Origin: Alkalihalobacillus sp. TS-13
Lineage (GTDB): Bacteria > Bacillota > Bacilli > Bacillales > Fictibacillaceae
NCBI RefSeq assembly: GCF_019720915.1
Contig: NZ_JAHKSI010000002.1
Coordinates: 1-64,000 of the forward strand
Direction of reading: 5' to 3'
DNA: 64,000 nucleotides
The position numbers and the translations under genes were made by a program. Under the pieces are notes generated by a model. It saw only the letters and a program-made list of their open reading frames with translations, did no database searches and was not told the DNA's origin. Position 1 is the stretch's first letter, and every line of letters begins with the position of its first letter. This document shows positions 50,574 to 58,746 of this stretch, one piece after another.

Positions 50574-52616
50574 TCACTCTCCCTTTTTCAAGAGGCTATT
50601 CATTCTCCGGCTGATGGTCGCCGGGCTGACCTGCAGGGCTTTCGCCGCTTCGGCTGCTGTACCGTATTTCTGCAATGCCAATGAAACCAACTGTTCTTCT
50701 AAATCCTTTACGGCATCCTTCAATGGGAAAACCTCCGAGACGAAAACCTGGGAATCACGGTCTGCGGTCGCTTTGTCATATAAAATCTTCAGCACATCTT
50801 CTTGTTCGATCACCGGATTTGTCGTCGTGACGGCGAGCCTTTCGATGACGTTTTGCAATTCACGGACATTCCCCGGCCAACTGTAGCTTTCCAGCAGCAG
50901 CAATGCTTCCCTTGACAGGCTCTTTTCCTTTTTATACGTGGTGTTGATTTCATTCATGAAATGCAGGGACAGCGAGACGATATCTTCCTTCCGTTTCCGC
51001 AGCGGCGGGATCTGGATCGGGATAACATTGATTCTGTAATAAAGGTCTTCTCTGAACTTCTTTTCCTGGACCATCTTCTTGATGTCACGGTTGGTCGTCG
51101 CGATGACCCGGACATCGATCTTGATGGTCTTGACGCCGCCTACCCTGACAATCTCAAGCTCCTGAAGGGCACGCAGCAATTTCACTTGCATGTTCAATGG
51201 AAGTTCGGTGATTTCATCCAGGAATAGCGTCCCTTTATCCGCTAGCTCGAACAGCCCTTTCTTTGTCGAAACGGCTCCTGTGAAGGCTCCTTTTTCATAC
51301 CCGAACATTTCGCTTTCGAGCAGGTTTTCCGGGATCGCCCCGCAATTCATGCTGACGATCGGGTGATCCTTCCGTTTGCTATGGCTGTGGATATATTGGG
51401 CAAAGACCTCTTTCCCGACACCGGACTCACCGTATAGAAGCACGGTTGAATCAACCTCTGCGATCTGTTTCATTTCATTCACGAGATCCGAGATCACTTT
51501 TGATTTGTAGATCAGCTTTTGTTTTGGTTCGTCACCGTTTTTAAGGTCATCTCTATGTTCAGGAGTCCTTTTTCCATCGAGCTTGTCCTTGGATGAAATG
51601 TCCCGTGAAATGACGACGATCTTCTTGATTTTCTCCCCGTCGAACACTGGGGTTGCTGTCGACCAGACTTTATTTCCATCCTTCGATTCTTGGACAAGCG
51701 AAAGCTTTCTTTTTTCAGTCAAGCACTGATCGAATATATTTGGCCGGAAGACGCCTTTCTCCTCCAGCTTATAGACATTAGAGCCGATGATCATGTCTTT
51801 ATCCAGCTCTCCCCAGAACGTTTCAAGATAGGTGCCTGAGATTCTCTGTATATCACCTTTTCCGTTTACGACAAGGATCTGCTCGTTGGACGATGAATAA
51901 ATCGCTTTCAAGTCTTCGTTCAGTTCTCTTACAAACTCTAATTCTTTCGCGGTTTCTTCAAAACGCTTCTGCAGGTGGAAGATATGGACGATGCCGATGA
52001 CCTTCCCGTTTTCGTAGATTGGAGACAGATGCCCCGTCATATTTTTAAAATTGAAGGAAGTCGTCACATTCATGAGCTGGGCACCTTCTAAAACCCGGCT
52101 GATGTCCTGATCGATGCGGATCAACTGCCGGTAATGCCGATCGACCAGGAAGGCTCTCGAAATACCGAGAATCTCTTCAGCCGTTACATTCATGAAGGTC
52201 ACTTTATAATCCGTATCCATCGTCACGATTCCGATTTCGGCGCTATCAATGCTTTTGTTGATCTGTTCGAATTTCATTCCGTTCACTTTATGAAGCGCAT
52301 CGGTCTGTGTGATATAACCGATGAAACCGTCCGTCACAGCCAGATAGACTGAACAATTGAAGTAATACTCGATAGGGGCTTGATATGGAATGATCAGAAT
52401 ATCGTCTTTGTATTCGATGGGGGTTTCAAGATCCTTGGAATGGCGGATCTGGTTAAGAAGAACGTCTTTATTGACGTACCCCAATACTTGATCACCATCA
52501 AATACAAACGCGATGTCGCTGTTGCTTTCAGTAAAAAGGTCCAACACTTCAGCTATTGTTTGATCGATTGTAAGTTTTAGAGAAACAGGTTTAAGGACAT
52601 CTTTCCATAAAATCAA
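50574..52616 (-). CDS. Sigma-54-dependent transcription activator (CBS-PAS-PAS-AAA+-HTH)
   Basis: Enhancer-binding proteins of this type remodel sigma-54 RNA polymerase with ATP. Residues 5-115 resemble a CBS pair. Two PAS-like domains follow at about 125-230 and 245-350. The AAA+ domain (about 375-605) has Walker A YGESGVGKEVFAQYIHSHSK, the sigma-54 contact loop GYEKGAFTGAVSTKKG and Walker B GTLFLDEITELP. A C-terminal HTH (AAEAAKALQVSPATISRRMN) binds enhancers. I prefer TTG 52616, eight bases after a GAGGGGGG; other TTG starts are close. In B. thuringiensis a regulator of this type (GabR) controls gabTD with sigma-54, a close precedent. The two sigma-54 promoters nearby are its likely targets. 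Confidence 0.9.
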   Translation of the reverse strand: MILWKDVLKPVSLKLTIDQTIAEVLDLFTESNSDIAFVFDGDQVLGYVNKDVLLNQIRHSKDLETPIEYKDDILIIPYQAPIEYYFNCSVYLAVTDGFIGYITQTDALHKVNGMKFEQINKSIDSAEIGIVTMDTDYKVTFMNVTAEEILGISRAFLVDRHYRQLIRIDQDISRVLEGAQLMNVTTSFNFKNMTGHLSPIYENGKVIGIVHIFHLQKRFEETAKELEFVRELNEDLKAIYSSSNEQILVVNGKGDIQRISGTYLETFWGELDKDMIIGSNVYKLEEKGVFRPNIFDQCLTEKRKLSLVQESKDGNKVWSTATPVFDGEKIKKIVVISRDISSKDKLDGKRTPEHRDDLKNGDEPKQKLIYKSKVISDLVNEMKQIAEVDSTVLLYGESGVGKEVFAQYIHSHSKRKDHPIVSMNCGAIPENLLESEMFGYEKGAFTGAVSTKKGLFELADKGTLFLDEITELPLNMQVKLLRALQELEIVRVGGVKTIKIDVRVIATTNRDIKKMVQEKKFREDLYYRINVIPIQIPPLRKRKEDIVSLSLHFMNEINTTYKKEKSLSREALLLLESYSWPGNVRELQNVIERLAVTTTNPVIEQEDVLKILYDKATADRDSQVFVSEVFPLKDAVKDLEEQLVSLALQKYGTAAEAAKALQVSPATISRRMNSLLKKGE

Positions 52617-52698
52617 ATTCAAGCCCCCCTCGAAGGCGTTTATCGAAATAATTGATATGCCAGCAAACGGCATTTGCTTTACTGCTTGTTATAGGGGC

Positions 52699-52725
52699 AT
52701 TATAGCAGAAAAGCCTTACTGTCAG
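52699..52725 (-). promoter_or_regulatory. Candidate sigma-A promoter of the activator gene
   Basis: On the minus strand CTGACA (-35) and TATAAT (-10) lie 15 bases apart in the 110-base gap between the pxpA-like stop and the activator start. The spacer is shorter than ideal. It would allow expression of the activator independent of sigma-54. Confidence 0.45.
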
Positions 52726-52726
52726 G

Positions 52727-53491
52727 TTAGATGATGTTTCGGACATCGGTGATTTCGACATCATTCCTCTCCAATGCGTCGCGGATCGCTTTTGCCAGTT
52801 TCGGAGCACCCGGTGTATCGCCATGGATGCAGACCGTTTCCGCCTTCACATCTGCTGTTTCATTGAGGTGTGTTTCGACTTTCCCGTCTTTCACCATGCG
52901 GACAACCCGTTCTGCCATCTGATCATAATCCGTAATGGTCGATCCTTTTCGGGTGATTACGATCGAACCGGTGTCCGTGTGTTCACGGTCCGAGTAGACT
53001 TCCTTTGCAACGCGGATCCCCATCTTCTTACCGGCTTCGACGACTGCTGAATTGTTCAATGCATAGACGATAATCTCAGGATCTACCTTCGCTAATCCTT
53101 CGAGAATCGCTTTGGCGATGTCCTCATTCTCCATCGCCATCATGAACAGTGCACCATGCGGCTTACAATGCTGGATATCGGCATCATATAACTTCGCAAA
53201 TTCCCTTAATGCACCGAGCTGATAAAGGACATAATCCCGAATCTCACTTGCTGTCGCAGTCATGTGTCTCCTCCCGAATCCGATCAGATCCGGAAAGCCT
53301 GGGTGAGCTCCAATTTGAACCCCATGTTCTTTTGCCAGCATCACGGTCTTACGGATCGTATGAGGATCACCTGCGTGATAGCCGCAGGCAATATTGGCTG
53401 ATGTAATGTAGCGCATCATTTCCTCATCGTTGCCCATTTCGTATAACCCATAGCTTTCTCCCATGTCACAATTCAAATCTACTTTATACAC
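52727..53491 (-). CDS. pxpA: 5-oxoprolinase subunit PxpA-like protein (LamB/YcsF family)
   Basis: PxpA, with PxpB and PxpC, converts 5-oxoproline to glutamate with ATP in many bacteria. The 254-residue product has YKVDLNCDMGESYGLYEMGN at the start, SANIACGYHAGDPHTIRKTV, and GAHPGFPDLIGFGRR, all canonical for LamB/YcsF. HCKPHGALFMMA holds a conserved His. The start is GTG 53491 with GAGGCGG upstream. It lies 20 bases past the biotin carboxylase stop and is the last gene of the upstream operon. Whether the substrate here is 5-oxoproline or another lactam is not settled by the sequence. Confidence 0.88.
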   Translation of the reverse strand: MYKVDLNCDMGESYGLYEMGNDEEMMRYITSANIACGYHAGDPHTIRKTVMLAKEHGVQIGAHPGFPDLIGFGRRHMTATASEIRDYVLYQLGALREFAKLYDADIQHCKPHGALFMMAMENEDIAKAILEGLAKVDPEIIVYALNNSAVVEAGKKMGIRVAKEVYSDREHTDTGSIVITRKGSTITDYDQMAERVVRMVKDGKVETHLNETADVKAETVCIHGDTPGAPKLAKAIRDALERNDVEITDVRNII

Positions 53492-53511
53492 AGTTCCGCC
53501 TCCCCATCTCT

Positions 53512-54864
53512 TTATGCTTTCTGTTTGGCTGCTCTATTTTCTACAAACTTGGTTGTGAAGTTACCATTCTTGAAATCTTCATCGATGACGATGTCTTCTA
53601 ATAGCTCCAGATTTGTCGTGATCCCTTCGACTTTCAATCCACGCAATGCGTTATCCATCTTTTCAATTACAGCGTTGCGGTTGACATCGAACGCAATGAT
53701 TTTCCCGATCATCGGATCATAGAACGGTGATACAGTGCTACCTTCTTCCACTGCAAAGTCCAGTCTGACGCCGTCGGTTGGGACATCCAGTTTTTGAATC
53801 GTCCCAGGTGAAGGGAAGAACGTGTTCGGGTCTTCCGCATATAAGCGGACCTCAATCGAATGCCCTGACTTCTGGATATCCTTTTGTGTTAGACCGAGCT
53901 TCTCACCTGACGCGATCTTAAGCTGTAATTCTACCAGGTCCAATCCTGTGATTTCTTCTGTAACGGGATGTTCAACTTGCAGCCTCGTATTCATTTCTAA
54001 AAAGTAATAGTTTTGATGCTCGTCGAAAATGAACTCCATCGTCCCGACATTGGTGTAATTGATGTTGCAGACACCTCGAACCGCCGTTTCACAAAGGTCT
54101 TTCCGCACCTTTTCATCCAGGAACGGTGACGGACTCTCTTCGACGATCTTTTGGTTCCTGCGCTGGATCGAGCATTCCCTTTCGAATAAATGAACGGCAT
54201 TCCCATGCTCGTCACAGGCTACCTGCACCTCGATATGGCGCGGGTTTTCGATCCACTTTTCAAGGAATACCGTTCCATCCCCGAAGAATGAATCCGCTTT
54301 TTGTTTTGTGGAAGAAAAGACTTTCTCCAGTTCTTCCGCATTTCGCACGAGTTCCATGCCGATACCGCCGCCTCCAGCACTCGCTTTCAGCATCAATGGA
54401 TAGGTGAGTTCATCAGCGATTCGCAGCGCCTCTTCGACTGTTTCGATGTTTCCGCTCCAACCGGGTACGACTGGAACGCCCGCTTTTTCCATCTGCTTTC
54501 GTGCTTCGATTTTACTCCCCATCAGACTGATCACTTCAGGGGTCGGGCCGATGAAGGTGATCCCTTCTTCTGTACAGCGTCTAGCAAAGCCTTCATTTTC
54601 AGATAGGAATCCATACCCTGGATGGATCGCATCCGCATTGGTTTCTTTCGCCGCCTGGAGCACCTTGTCCACCTGAAGATAACTCTTCTTCGCTTGTGAG
54701 GGCCCGATATGAACCGCCTCACTAGCTTCTTTTACAAAAGGTGCCTCTTGATCAGCATCTGAATAGACTGCTACGGTTTGGATCCCCAGCTTCTTGCATG
54801 TACGCATGATCCGTCTAGCAATTTCCCCACGGTTTGCGATTAATACTTTATTGAAATATGTCAT
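53512..54864 (-). CDS. Biotin carboxylase subunit (AccC-like)
   Basis: Biotin carboxylases use ATP and bicarbonate to carboxylate a biotin carrier. The 450-residue product starts KVLIANRGEIARRIMRTCKK and has the ATP-grasp segments KASAGGGGIGMELVRNAEEL, ECSIQRRNQKIVEESPSPFL and FLEMNTRLQVEHPVTEEITG. All expected catalytic segments are present. ATG 54864 follows GGGAGAGG. In this operon it lies between the biotin carrier and pxpA-like genes. With the KipI/KipA proteins this recreates, as separate genes, the parts of urea carboxylase. A housekeeping acetyl-CoA carboxylase role is unlikely because no accA/D genes are near. Confidence 0.92.
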   Translation of the reverse strand: MTYFNKVLIANRGEIARRIMRTCKKLGIQTVAVYSDADQEAPFVKEASEAVHIGPSQAKKSYLQVDKVLQAAKETNADAIHPGYGFLSENEGFARRCTEEGITFIGPTPEVISLMGSKIEARKQMEKAGVPVVPGWSGNIETVEEALRIADELTYPLMLKASAGGGGIGMELVRNAEELEKVFSSTKQKADSFFGDGTVFLEKWIENPRHIEVQVACDEHGNAVHLFERECSIQRRNQKIVEESPSPFLDEKVRKDLCETAVRGVCNINYTNVGTMEFIFDEHQNYYFLEMNTRLQVEHPVTEEITGLDLVELQLKIASGEKLGLTQKDIQKSGHSIEVRLYAEDPNTFFPSPGTIQKLDVPTDGVRLDFAVEEGSTVSPFYDPMIGKIIAFDVNRNAVIEKMDNALRGLKVEGITTNLELLEDIVIDEDFKNGNFTTKFVENRAAKQKA

Positions 54865-54900
54865 AACGATCCTCTCCCTTAAACACGGTTGTCTGTTTCT

Positions 54901-55149
54901 TTATTTTGTCTCGATGATCGCGACTTTTTGTCCTGCTTCAATGATCGCTTCATTTTCAACAGAAAACGAGACGACTACACCACTTTCCGTTGACGTGACT
55001 TCATGGAAGTTCTTCATCACTTCCACCAGACCGATGACGTCTCCCTCTTTCACTTCATCGCCTTCGTTCACGTATACATCTTTATCTGGACTTTCTCTTC
55101 TGTAAAACACTCCTGGAATTGGTGATACAACTGGGGTTTTCTCTGCCAT
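54901..55149 (-). CDS. Biotin carboxyl carrier/biotinyl domain protein
   Basis: The 82-residue protein is a stand-alone biotinyl domain: VVSPIPGVFYRRESPDKDVY, then VNEGDEVKEGDVIGLVEVMK, with the target Lys in the sequence EVMKNF. The usual motif is EAMKM; the Val and Asn variants occur in carriers near KipI/KipA genes. ATG 55149 follows TTGGAGG. It lies between the pxpC-like and biotin carboxylase genes in one operon. It should be biotinylated by BirA, but this needs proof because of the variant motif. Confidence 0.87.
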   Translation of the reverse strand: MAEKTPVVSPIPGVFYRRESPDKDVYVNEGDEVKEGDVIGLVEVMKNFHEVTSTESGVVVSFSVENEAIIEAGQKVAIIETK

Positions 55150-55153
55150 TTTC

Positions 55154-56143
55154 TCATCCTCCAATAGATACGGTTTTAATAGTTTCTTTGACCTGGTCCA
55201 ATTTCGCATTCAATTCTTTTCGAGCTTCTATCGCTTCATCAAGTGAGACCTCGATGAATTTCACTTTGTCATTGGACTTAATTTGACCCATTTTGAACAA
55301 ATCAATACTGATGATTGTCGCGATCGTCGCATATCCTCCACCTGTCACAGCATCATTCAACAGAGCGATCGGTTCGATTCCAGCTGGTATTTGGATGGAT
55401 CCAATCGGATAGCCTAGATCCGTTACATTCGAAGGGTCACTTCCCGCACCAAATGGCTGTTCACGTTCAACAAATTCGAGTGGTTCGCCTTTGAAGCGAT
55501 ATCCTACCCGGTTCGCATCAGGCGTGACGGTCCATTCAATGTCAAAGAACTTCTTTTTGCTTTCCTCCGTCAACCTGTAACTGCACAACCCCATGATCAC
55601 CCTGATTTCATGACGGTTGCCGTATTTCGGAATCAGTTCTTCTGATAGAGTGATTTCTGTGCTTGCTGGAGGATTGCTAGCTTCACCGGTTTTGAGCACA
55701 TCGCCTTTTTGAAGAGCACGTCCTTCAAAACCTCCGATACCGCATAATGTGTAGGTTGAGCGAGATCCCATTTTGATTGGGACATCGATTCCACCAGCGA
55801 CCGCGATATACACTCTGGTTCCGCTTTTCACAAAATCAAACGAAAGGACATCTCCTTTTTCCACATGCACAGGTTTCCAAAGTCCGAACGGTTCACCATT
55901 CAATTTTGGAGGGATTTCCCCGCCTGTGACTGCGATCGTCGTTTCACAGTCGAATTCCAGCGTTGGACCGAGATACGTCGCTTCGAGTACGGCAGCGTTT
56001 TCATCATTTCCCACCAAAAGGTTAGCGACAATGAATGAATACTTGTCCATCGCACCTGATGGAGGCATACCGAAGCTGTAATATCCGTTTCGTCCATTAT
56101 CTTGAACGGTCGTCATAAGTCCTGGCTCTTTAACGTTGATCAT
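55154..56143 (-). CDS. PxpC/KipA-type subunit, second copy
   Basis: The 329-residue protein has VKEPGLMTTVQDNGRNGYYS, GMPPSGAMDKYSFIVANLLV and GSRSTYTLCGIGGFEGRALQ, and a C-terminal LGYPIGSIQIPAGIEPIALL. These are the same family landmarks as in the first copy (48704-49684), but identity is moderate. It overlaps the end of the pxpB-like gene by 14 bases and is followed by the biotin carrier gene after four bases. Position next to the carrier and carboxylase suggests that it is the true carboxyl acceptor-side component. Confidence 0.88.
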   Translation of the reverse strand: MINVKEPGLMTTVQDNGRNGYYSFGMPPSGAMDKYSFIVANLLVGNDENAAVLEATYLGPTLEFDCETTIAVTGGEIPPKLNGEPFGLWKPVHVEKGDVLSFDFVKSGTRVYIAVAGGIDVPIKMGSRSTYTLCGIGGFEGRALQKGDVLKTGEASNPPASTEITLSEELIPKYGNRHEIRVIMGLCSYRLTEESKKKFFDIEWTVTPDANRVGYRFKGEPLEFVEREQPFGAGSDPSNVTDLGYPIGSIQIPAGIEPIALLNDAVTGGGYATIATIISIDLFKMGQIKSNDKVKFIEVSLDEAIEARKELNAKLDQVKETIKTVSIGG

Positions 56144-57032
56144 CGTATAACCTCCTCATCACCTTGCTTGCGAATTCTTCCGGATTTTTCATAACATCTT
56201 TTGGTGTGAACGACATTTCTCTCGTACGGTAACGGAACCTCCCTTCTTCAACTTCTTTCCTGATCCTCTCGTACTCGTCCATCGAGATGCTTCGATATCT
56301 TAAAATGTCACTCTGTCTGAAATACACCATTGATTCTTTGAAATCTTCAAGCTTCTGTTCTACATCTAAAATTGGCGCAGCTGCTGTCCCATACAGTTGA
56401 TAGCCTCCTGCCCCCTGGACCGGGTAGATGACGGCAAATGCTCCGCCGAATCCAAATGCCCGTTCTGGCGTGAAGGTTCTTGGTCTCACATATTTTGGGA
56501 CCTCGATCTGCTTTTCTTGTGAAGTCAATTGGAACGAAAAAGGTAAACCTGGCACGAAACCGACCATGGAAACGAGAAACGGAAAATCGTTGATGTTCTG
56601 GATCAGCTCTTCCTTCGATTCGAAATCATTGATCCTTGCTGAATATTCCAGGTCTGTCGAATCTGGATCCTGGTGGTTATCCCGGAATTTCATCAACGCT
56701 TCATACGTCCATGGATCCTCGAACAAGATCGGTACATCCACAAGTCTCGAGTGAATCGTCGTCTCTTCGTAATCGGTTAAGGACGCTTCAATTTCTTTCA
56801 GTACTGAAATCAACTCATTCGGATGCAATACCTCAGGATCGACTCGAATCATATACGAGGCATTTCCTGGACAAATATCGATGATGCCTTCTCTATTTTG
56901 TTCTGCAAGTTTATTCGTGATTGCCATTCCTTTGAACATTGCCTCTAATGTCATGGACTCTGACAGCTCTACGAAAACAAATTCATCTCCGCCATATTCA
57001 TATCTAGTTTGTGTCTTTGTTTCTGCTGACAT
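56130..57032 (-). CDS. PxpB/KipI-type subunit, second copy
   Basis: The 300-residue protein begins MSAETKTQTRYEYGGDEFVF from ATG 57032, six bases after AAAGAGGTG. It has MVGFVPGLPFSFQLTSQEKQ and GFGGAFAVIYPVQGAGGYQL, the family signatures. It is the first gene of the sigma-54 operon; the promoter is centred 50 bases upstream of its start. It pairs with the overlapping PxpC-like gene. Confidence 0.88.
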   Translation of the reverse strand: MSAETKTQTRYEYGGDEFVFVELSESMTLEAMFKGMAITNKLAEQNREGIIDICPGNASYMIRVDPEVLHPNELISVLKEIEASLTDYEETTIHSRLVDVPILFEDPWTYEALMKFRDNHQDPDSTDLEYSARINDFESKEELIQNINDFPFLVSMVGFVPGLPFSFQLTSQEKQIEVPKYVRPRTFTPERAFGFGGAFAVIYPVQGAGGYQLYGTAAAPILDVEQKLEDFKESMVYFRQSDILRYRSISMDEYERIRKEVEEGRFRYRTREMSFTPKDVMKNPEEFASKVMRRLYDDQR

Positions 57033-57072
57033 CTTGTTCACCTCTTTTAATTGGAATTTTCACACGATTAAA

Positions 57073-57091
57073 ATGCAAGTATCATGCCAAA
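57073..57091 (-). promoter_or_regulatory. Sigma-54 promoter of the pxpB-pxpC-carrier-carboxylase-pxpA operon
   Basis: The minus strand reads TTGGCATGATACTTGCAT, matching TGGCAYR-N4-TTGCW with GG and GC ten bases apart. It lies 41 bases upstream of the pxpB-like ATG, so the leader would be about 30 bases. The sigma-54 activator is encoded at the end of the same gene row. Confidence 0.85.
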
Positions 57092-57246
57092 AAATTCAGA
57101 AATCATTCTTAACCCTTTATTGGCAGAGATTAGAGAATTTTTTTATAAAGGTATATTTGCATGACTCTTTAACACGTTATCGATTAAAGTCTTAATCTTT
57201 CATTTTTGAAATTAATTCTTTCAATTTTGAAATTATGACACGTGCA

Positions 57247-57281
57247 AAAAAGCCGCACTCCGAAGAGAACGACTTTTATCG
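57247..57281 (-). terminator. Terminator after the aldehyde dehydrogenase gene
   Basis: On the minus strand AAAGTCGTTCTC and GGAGTGCGGCTTT form a stem with G-T pairs, followed by a T run. It separates the aminotransferase-dehydrogenase operon from the next sigma-54 operon. Confidence 0.6.
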
Positions 57282-57285
57282 ATGA

Positions 57286-58722
57286 TCAATTTTTATTTAT
57301 GATGACGAGTTTCATTTCTGATAACTCATCGATTGCATATTTCAATCCTTCACGACCAGTACCGCTTTCCTTGATTCCGCCATACGGCATATGATCGACA
57401 CGGAATGTCGGGATATCATTTATCAGAACGCCGCCAACCTCAAGCTCATCCACGGCATCCAGACCGACGCCGATATCGTTCGTATAAACCCCTGCCTGCA
57501 GTCCGTATTTCGAATCATTCACATAAGCAACCGCTTCTTTCACAGATGAAACTTTGTTGATCATCACAATCGGCGCAAAGACCTCCTGACAGGAGACTTT
57601 CGTATTTGGATCGACATTAACGAGTACAGTAGGTGAAAGGATATGGCCATGGATACTGTACCCGGAAGCAAGTCCGGCACCCGCTTTGATTGCCTCCTCA
57701 ATCCAGTCTACGCTTCGGGTGACGTCATCTTTAGAAATCATCGCTGAAATATCGGTGTCTTCATCATGAGGATCACCCAGTCGGAGTTGTTGTGTTTCCG
57801 CTGTAAACTTCTTGATGAACTCCTCATAAATGTTTTCATGCACATAGATCCGCTGTAAAGAAATGCAGACCTGTCCCTGGAAGGCGAACGCACCCTGTAC
57901 GGCTCTTTTGACGACTTTATCCACATCGACGCCCTGATCGACGATGACCCCGGAGTTCGAGCCGAGTTCTAGTGTCACTTTTTTAAGCTCTGCATTCCGC
58001 CTGATGAGCTTACCGACTTCCGGACTGCCCGTGAACGTGATCGCTTTGATCCGAGGATCCTTCACGAGCGCATCCCCGACCGTTTCACCTTTCCCAGTGA
58101 CCACGTTCAAACCACCAGCTGGCATCCCGGCATCTTCTGCAATTTCAGCGAGAAAGTAAGCCGATAACGGTGTCTGTTCAGCCGGCTTGAGAATGACGGG
58201 ATTGCCGGCAGCGATGGATGGACCGACTTTATGGGCGACCAAATTCATTGGAAAATTGAAAGGAGTAATTGCTGCAACAATCCCGACTGGTTCCCTGATT
58301 GTATATGCGATCCGGTTTTCCCCGCCTGGTGCTGCATCGAGCGGTATCGTCTCTCCGCCGATCCGTTTCGCTTCCTCTGCTGCGAATTTATATGTTTGAA
58401 CCGTCCTTGCAACTTCTCCTCTTGCAATTTTGATCGGTTTTGCAGCTTCGGAGGCGATGATTTTCGCTGCCTCTTCACTCCGCTCGTCAAGTATGCGGGC
58501 AATTTTTTCAAGGATTGCCGCACGCTTATGAGCCGGCATTTTTCTCAAAATCAGACGTGCCTTTTCCGCCGCTTCCACCGCTTGATCGACATCCGCTCTG
58601 GACGCCTCTGCCACTTCTGCAATCTTCATTTGATTATAGGGTGAATAGAGAGGAACGTAGTCATTGGTAGCTACGTGTCCCCCTCCGATATATAAGTCTT
58701 TTTTCACTAATGTTGTATTCAT
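57286..58722 (-). CDS. NAD(P)-dependent aldehyde dehydrogenase (semialdehyde dehydrogenase-like)
   Basis: The 478-residue enzyme has VGIVAAITPFNFPMNLVAHK, the coenzyme loop FTGSPEVGKLIRRNAELKKV, catalytic Glu in VTLELGSNSG and catalytic Cys in FQGQVCISLQRIYV. GQVCIS is the pattern of a group that includes lactaldehyde- and semialdehyde-type enzymes, unlike the GQTCVC of classical GabD. Because it shares an operon with a GABA-type aminotransferase, succinic semialdehyde or another omega-semialdehyde is the best guess. ATG 58722 has GGTGG upstream. The 24-base gap from the aminotransferase supports one transcript. Confidence 0.87.
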   Translation of the reverse strand: MNTTLVKKDLYIGGGHVATNDYVPLYSPYNQMKIAEVAEASRADVDQAVEAAEKARLILRKMPAHKRAAILEKIARILDERSEEAAKIIASEAAKPIKIARGEVARTVQTYKFAAEEAKRIGGETIPLDAAPGGENRIAYTIREPVGIVAAITPFNFPMNLVAHKVGPSIAAGNPVILKPAEQTPLSAYFLAEIAEDAGMPAGGLNVVTGKGETVGDALVKDPRIKAITFTGSPEVGKLIRRNAELKKVTLELGSNSGVIVDQGVDVDKVVKRAVQGAFAFQGQVCISLQRIYVHENIYEEFIKKFTAETQQLRLGDPHDEDTDISAMISKDDVTRSVDWIEEAIKAGAGLASGYSIHGHILSPTVLVNVDPNTKVSCQEVFAPIVMINKVSSVKEAVAYVNDSKYGLQAGVYTNDIGVGLDAVDELEVGGVLINDIPTFRVDHMPYGGIKESGTGREGLKYAIDELSEMKLVIINKN

Positions 58723-58746
58723 CACTTCAGGCCACCACCTTTTTAA

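Noticed and set aside
53512-54864. Biotin carboxylase as part of acetyl-CoA carboxylase
   Set aside because: No carboxyltransferase accA/accD genes adjoin; the carrier has a variant motif and the operon has a sigma-54 promoter, unlike housekeeping accBC.
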